Below, piece after piece: positions 4,547-6,667 of a stretch of DNA of 6,667 bases (position 1 is its first letter; each line of letters begins with the position of its first letter). This DNA comes from Clostridia bacterium. Its GTDB lineage: Bacteria > Bacillota_A > Clostridia > Oscillospirales > SIG627. Location of the stretch: contig JAFVYT010000170.1 in the NCBI GenBank assembly GCA_017508505.1, positions 1-6,667 on the forward strand, given 5' to 3'. Both the position numbers and the translations under genes were made by a program. The notes beneath the pieces were generated by a model. That model was not told the origin of the DNA and did not search any database. It was given only the letters and a program-made list of their open reading frames with translations.

Positions 4547-6498
4547 GGTTATTTGACAAAAGCACGTCCCTTCCCATCGCCGTACAAAAGGGAGAGACCG
4601 AGGCCGTCCTTCTGGCCGCAAACGATCTGCGGCGGGACCTGAACCGAATTTCGGGCAAGACCGACGCCTTCCCCTTTGTCGAAAAGGCTTCCGGCTGTGC
4701 CATCCGCATCCGCACCGGGCGAGCGGCAGACGAGGAATCCTACGCCGTCACCGTTTCCGAGGACGGCATCCTCGTGGAGGGCAGTGACCCTCTCGGCACG
4801 GTCTATGGCATCTACGCCGTATCCACCCGTCTTCTCGGGGTGCTCCCCACGCATCGCTTCACCGACCTTTTCCCTGCCACGCAAGAGGAAATGGAGCTGG
4901 CCGAAACGCAGTTTGCCTCCGAAAAGCGCCCCGTGCGCTTTCGCGGATGGTTCATCAACGACGAGGACCTCTTAAACGGTCTCAAGGATAGCGGCTACCG
5001 CAGAGGTCTGGACTACAACTATTACCGTCAGGTGATGGATACCGAGGTAATGGATGCGGTTTTGGAGACCGCGCTCCGCTTGGAGTACAATCTGATCATT
5101 CCCGCGACCCTTTTGGACATCGACCGCTTAGGGGAATGGAGGCTGGCCGAGGCCGCCTACCGTCGCGGAATGTACCTGTCTCAGCACCACATCGAGCCCA
5201 TGGGCGTGTCCCACTTTGCCGCAGAGCGCTACCTCAAGGAGCGCGGCCGCGAGGGAGAGAGCCTTTCCTTCATCTCCAACCGCGCTGTGATGGAGGAGCT
5301 TTGGCGGCACTACGCCACCCGCTGGAGTCGGTTTGGCGATCGGGTGGTATGGCAGCTCGGCCTTCGGGGAAAGAAGGATGAGGCCGTCTGGAAGAACGAC
5401 CCCGCCGCACCCATGACCATGGAGGGGCGCGGTGCCATCATCTCCGACGCCATTGCCACACAGCATCGGATCCTCCGGGAGATTCTGGGGACGGACAAGT
5501 TTCACAGCACCGCCACCCTTTGGAACGAGGGCTCCCTTTTGTACGGAAAGGGCTTTCTGACCCTGCCCGAGGGCACTGTGCCGATTCTGGCGGATTTTGG
5601 AATCGACCAGATGTTCGGGGAGGATATGTTCACCACTCAAAAGGAGGCAGGCCGCCGCTACGGCGTGTACTACCATACCTCCTTCTGGGCACTCGGCCCG
5701 CACCTTTGCGAGGGCTGCAGTCCCGAAAAGATGGCCTATTCCTACCGCATTGCCGCGGAAAACGATTGCCTCTACTACTCTATGCTCAACGTCTCGAATG
5801 TTCGCCCGATGCACCTTTCCATCACCGCCAACGCCCGTATTCTGAAGGATCCCACGGGCTGTGACGGAAAAAGGATCATGGAAGAGTTTGATCGGGAGTA
5901 CTTCGGCGAGGCGGCAGAGCGCATCACCCCCCTGCGAGAAGCCTACTACAAGGCCTTTGCGGATTTCGGTGAGGAGCTGGCCGCGCTCTTTGCGGAAAAG
6001 TGGTTCTTCTTCTACCACCGCTACCCCACCCTTCCCTTTATGCGCAACGCCGCCACCGACGGGCAGCTCACCTGGCTCGGAAAATACGCACTGCTGGGCA
6101 AGCTCCATTGTGACGTGGACTACGCCTCTAAGGCACGTCTGCCCGCACTTCTGGAAAGCGAAGAAAAGCTGATGGCGCTGATGGAGAAAATGGATGCCGT
6201 CGCCCCCACCTTAAGCGAAGAAAAAAGCCTTTACTTCCGTCAGTTCCTCCGCTATCAAACGGTGCACCTGCTCTATCTGACCCGCTGGTGCATTGCCTGT
6301 CTGAATCTTGTGGATCCCACCCTCCCCACGGAGAAGAGAAAAACAGCAGGGACCCTCGCCGTTATGCAGCTGGAAGCCATTCTGGAGGAACGAAAGATTC
6401 TGGAGCAGGGCAAATGGAAAAACTGGCACAAGGGCGACGAAAAAATGAACATCCCCCTGCGCCTGGCGGAAACAAAAAAATATCTGGAAAGCCTGTAA
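4543..6498 (+). CDS. GH115-like alpha-glucuronidase (compact, cytoplasmic)
   Basis: A 651-residue protein related to glycoside hydrolase family 115, whose characterised members release (4-O-methyl-)glucuronic acid from xylan or arabinogalactan. Residues 1-125 form the alpha/beta N-terminal domain (ANDLRRDLNRISG at 26-38; G-T-V-Y-G-I-Y-A at 85-92; LLGV at 97-100). The barrel starts with RGWFINDED (134-142) and continues with HHIEPMGVSHF (215-225), VWQLGLRGKKD (269-279), LWNEG (326-330), a PILADFGID strand (347-355), GVYYHTSFW (374-382) and a LNVSNVRPM strand (415-423). These match the family in order. It is shorter than the usual 800-1,000 residues and apparently ends in a helical domain without the extra beta domain. 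No signal peptide is present, so it probably acts on imported oligosaccharides. An upstream in-frame ATG at 4519 exists, but GGAGG (4532-4536) and the ATGA overlap favour 4543. Exact substrate is unknown. Confidence 0.85.
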   Translation: MRLFDKSTSLPIAVQKGETEAVLLAANDLRRDLNRISGKTDAFPFVEKASGCAIRIRTGRAADEESYAVTVSEDGILVEGSDPLGTVYGIYAVSTRLLGVLPTHRFTDLFPATQEEMELAETQFASEKRPVRFRGWFINDEDLLNGLKDSGYRRGLDYNYYRQVMDTEVMDAVLETALRLEYNLIIPATLLDIDRLGEWRLAEAAYRRGMYLSQHHIEPMGVSHFAAERYLKERGREGESLSFISNRAVMEELWRHYATRWSRFGDRVVWQLGLRGKKDEAVWKNDPAAPMTMEGRGAIISDAIATQHRILREILGTDKFHSTATLWNEGSLLYGKGFLTLPEGTVPILADFGIDQMFGEDMFTTQKEAGRRYGVYYHTSFWALGPHLCEGCSPEKMAYSYRIAAENDCLYYSMLNVSNVRPMHLSITANARILKDPTGCDGKRIMEEFDREYFGEAAERITPLREAYYKAFADFGEELAALFAEKWFFFYHRYPTLPFMRNAATDGQLTWLGKYALLGKLHCDVDYASKARLPALLESEEKLMALMEKMDAVAPTLSEEKSLYFRQFLRYQTVHLLYLTRWCIACLNLVDPTLPTEKRKTAGTLAVMQLEAILEERKILEQGKWKNWHKGDEKMNIPLRLAETKKYLESL

Positions 6499-6501
6499 AC
6501 A

Positions 6502-6544
6502 AAAAGGAGCTGTAAAATAACTCAAGTTTTTTACAGCTCCTTTT
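6502..6544. terminator. Intrinsic terminator of the phosphatase-glucuronidase operon
   Basis: A perfect 16-bp stem (AAAAGGAGCTGTAAAA, 6502-6517, with its complement 6529-6544) has an 11-base loop and begins 3 bases after the glucuronidase stop. The descending arm ends in TTTT, and A-rich sequence on the other side lets it work in both directions. The stem is long enough that it should terminate strongly despite the short U run. Confidence 0.85.
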
Positions 6545-6570
6545 AAGGGGATAGGAAAAAAAGATGCAGA

Positions 6571-6660
6571 ACGGACAAACTGAGCAAAAAGCAAGGTAAA
6601 CCTTGCTTTTTGGTTACCCGAAGGCGTACAAAGGTACGTCGAGTGGCGAAGTTTGTTCGT
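6571..6660 (+). ncRNA. Highly structured three-way-junction element (RNA or palindromic repeat)
   Basis: An outer stem of 11 pairs joins 6571-6581 (ACGGACAAACT) to 6650-6660 (AGTTTGTTCGT) with one G-U pair. Inside it sit a perfect 12-bp hairpin with a TAAA loop (6585-6596 with 6601-6612) and a 7-bp hairpin with an AAAG loop (6623-6629 with 6634-6640, one G-U). The G-U pairs fit plus-strand RNA and would be A-C mismatches on the other strand. No open frame with a ribosome binding site crosses it. The first hairpin alone could act as a terminator. It may also be one copy of a dispersed repeat; only one copy is in the window, so this cannot be judged here. Confidence 0.5.
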
Positions 6661-6667
6661 AGCAAAA

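Noticed and set aside
5128..6108. Minus-strand open frame (326 codons) inside the glucuronidase gene
   Set aside because: It is antisense to conserved GH115 motifs and lacks start signals.

Overview
The window (about 57% G+C by eye) looks like the chromosome of a low-abundance or uncultured member of the Clostridia, probably gut-associated. This is inferred from strong AGGAGG-type ribosome binding sites, an LLH-family holin typical of Firmicutes phages, a short-loop sensor kinase with an OmpR-type regulator, and an intracellular GH115-type alpha-glucuronidase homologue. No rRNA, tRNA, CRISPR array or transposase was seen.

Left block (1-1417, minus strand): a phage-derived transcription unit. 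A good sigma-A-type promoter (1389-1417) is followed by a short untidy stretch that may hold a broken small gene. Next come an LLH-type phage holin (802-1131), a small membrane-anchored phage protein that overlaps it by 4 bp (410-805), and the N-terminal 132 codons of a phage baseplate/tail-type protein (1-398) that runs off the left edge. Having the holin before the tail-type gene, under its own promoter, is the reverse of the usual late-operon order.

Middle block (1549-3289, minus strand): a response regulator and a histidine kinase overlap by 8 bp and end at a perfect-stem bidirectional terminator that insulates them from the phage block. The kinase has two membrane helices joined by a very short loop, so it probably senses something in or at the membrane.

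Intergenic control region (3290-3446): it lies between divergent genes and holds a perfect tandem 15-bp duplication plus three short palindromes. Two of the palindromes cover the -35 and -10 elements of the best rightward promoter. It is the most likely regulatory hub of the window.

Right block (3447-6498, plus strand): a three-gene, translationally coupled operon in which successive genes overlap by 4 bp. It encodes a HAD-family phosphatase of phosphoglycolate-phosphatase type, a low-molecular-weight protein tyrosine phosphatase, and a 651-residue GH115-like alpha-glucuronidase with no signal peptide. A 16-bp-stem terminator closes it (6502-6544). The functional link between the two phosphatases and the glycosidase is not evident; they may simply share a transcript.

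Right edge (6571-6660): an unusually well-folded element with an 11-bp closing stem (one G-U), a perfect 12-bp hairpin and a 7-bp hairpin (one G-U) forms a three-way junction. It is either a structured RNA or one copy of a dispersed palindromic repeat. With the intergenic control region and the rearranged phage cassette, it is the part most worth following up. No complete undescribed system can be demonstrated from this window alone.
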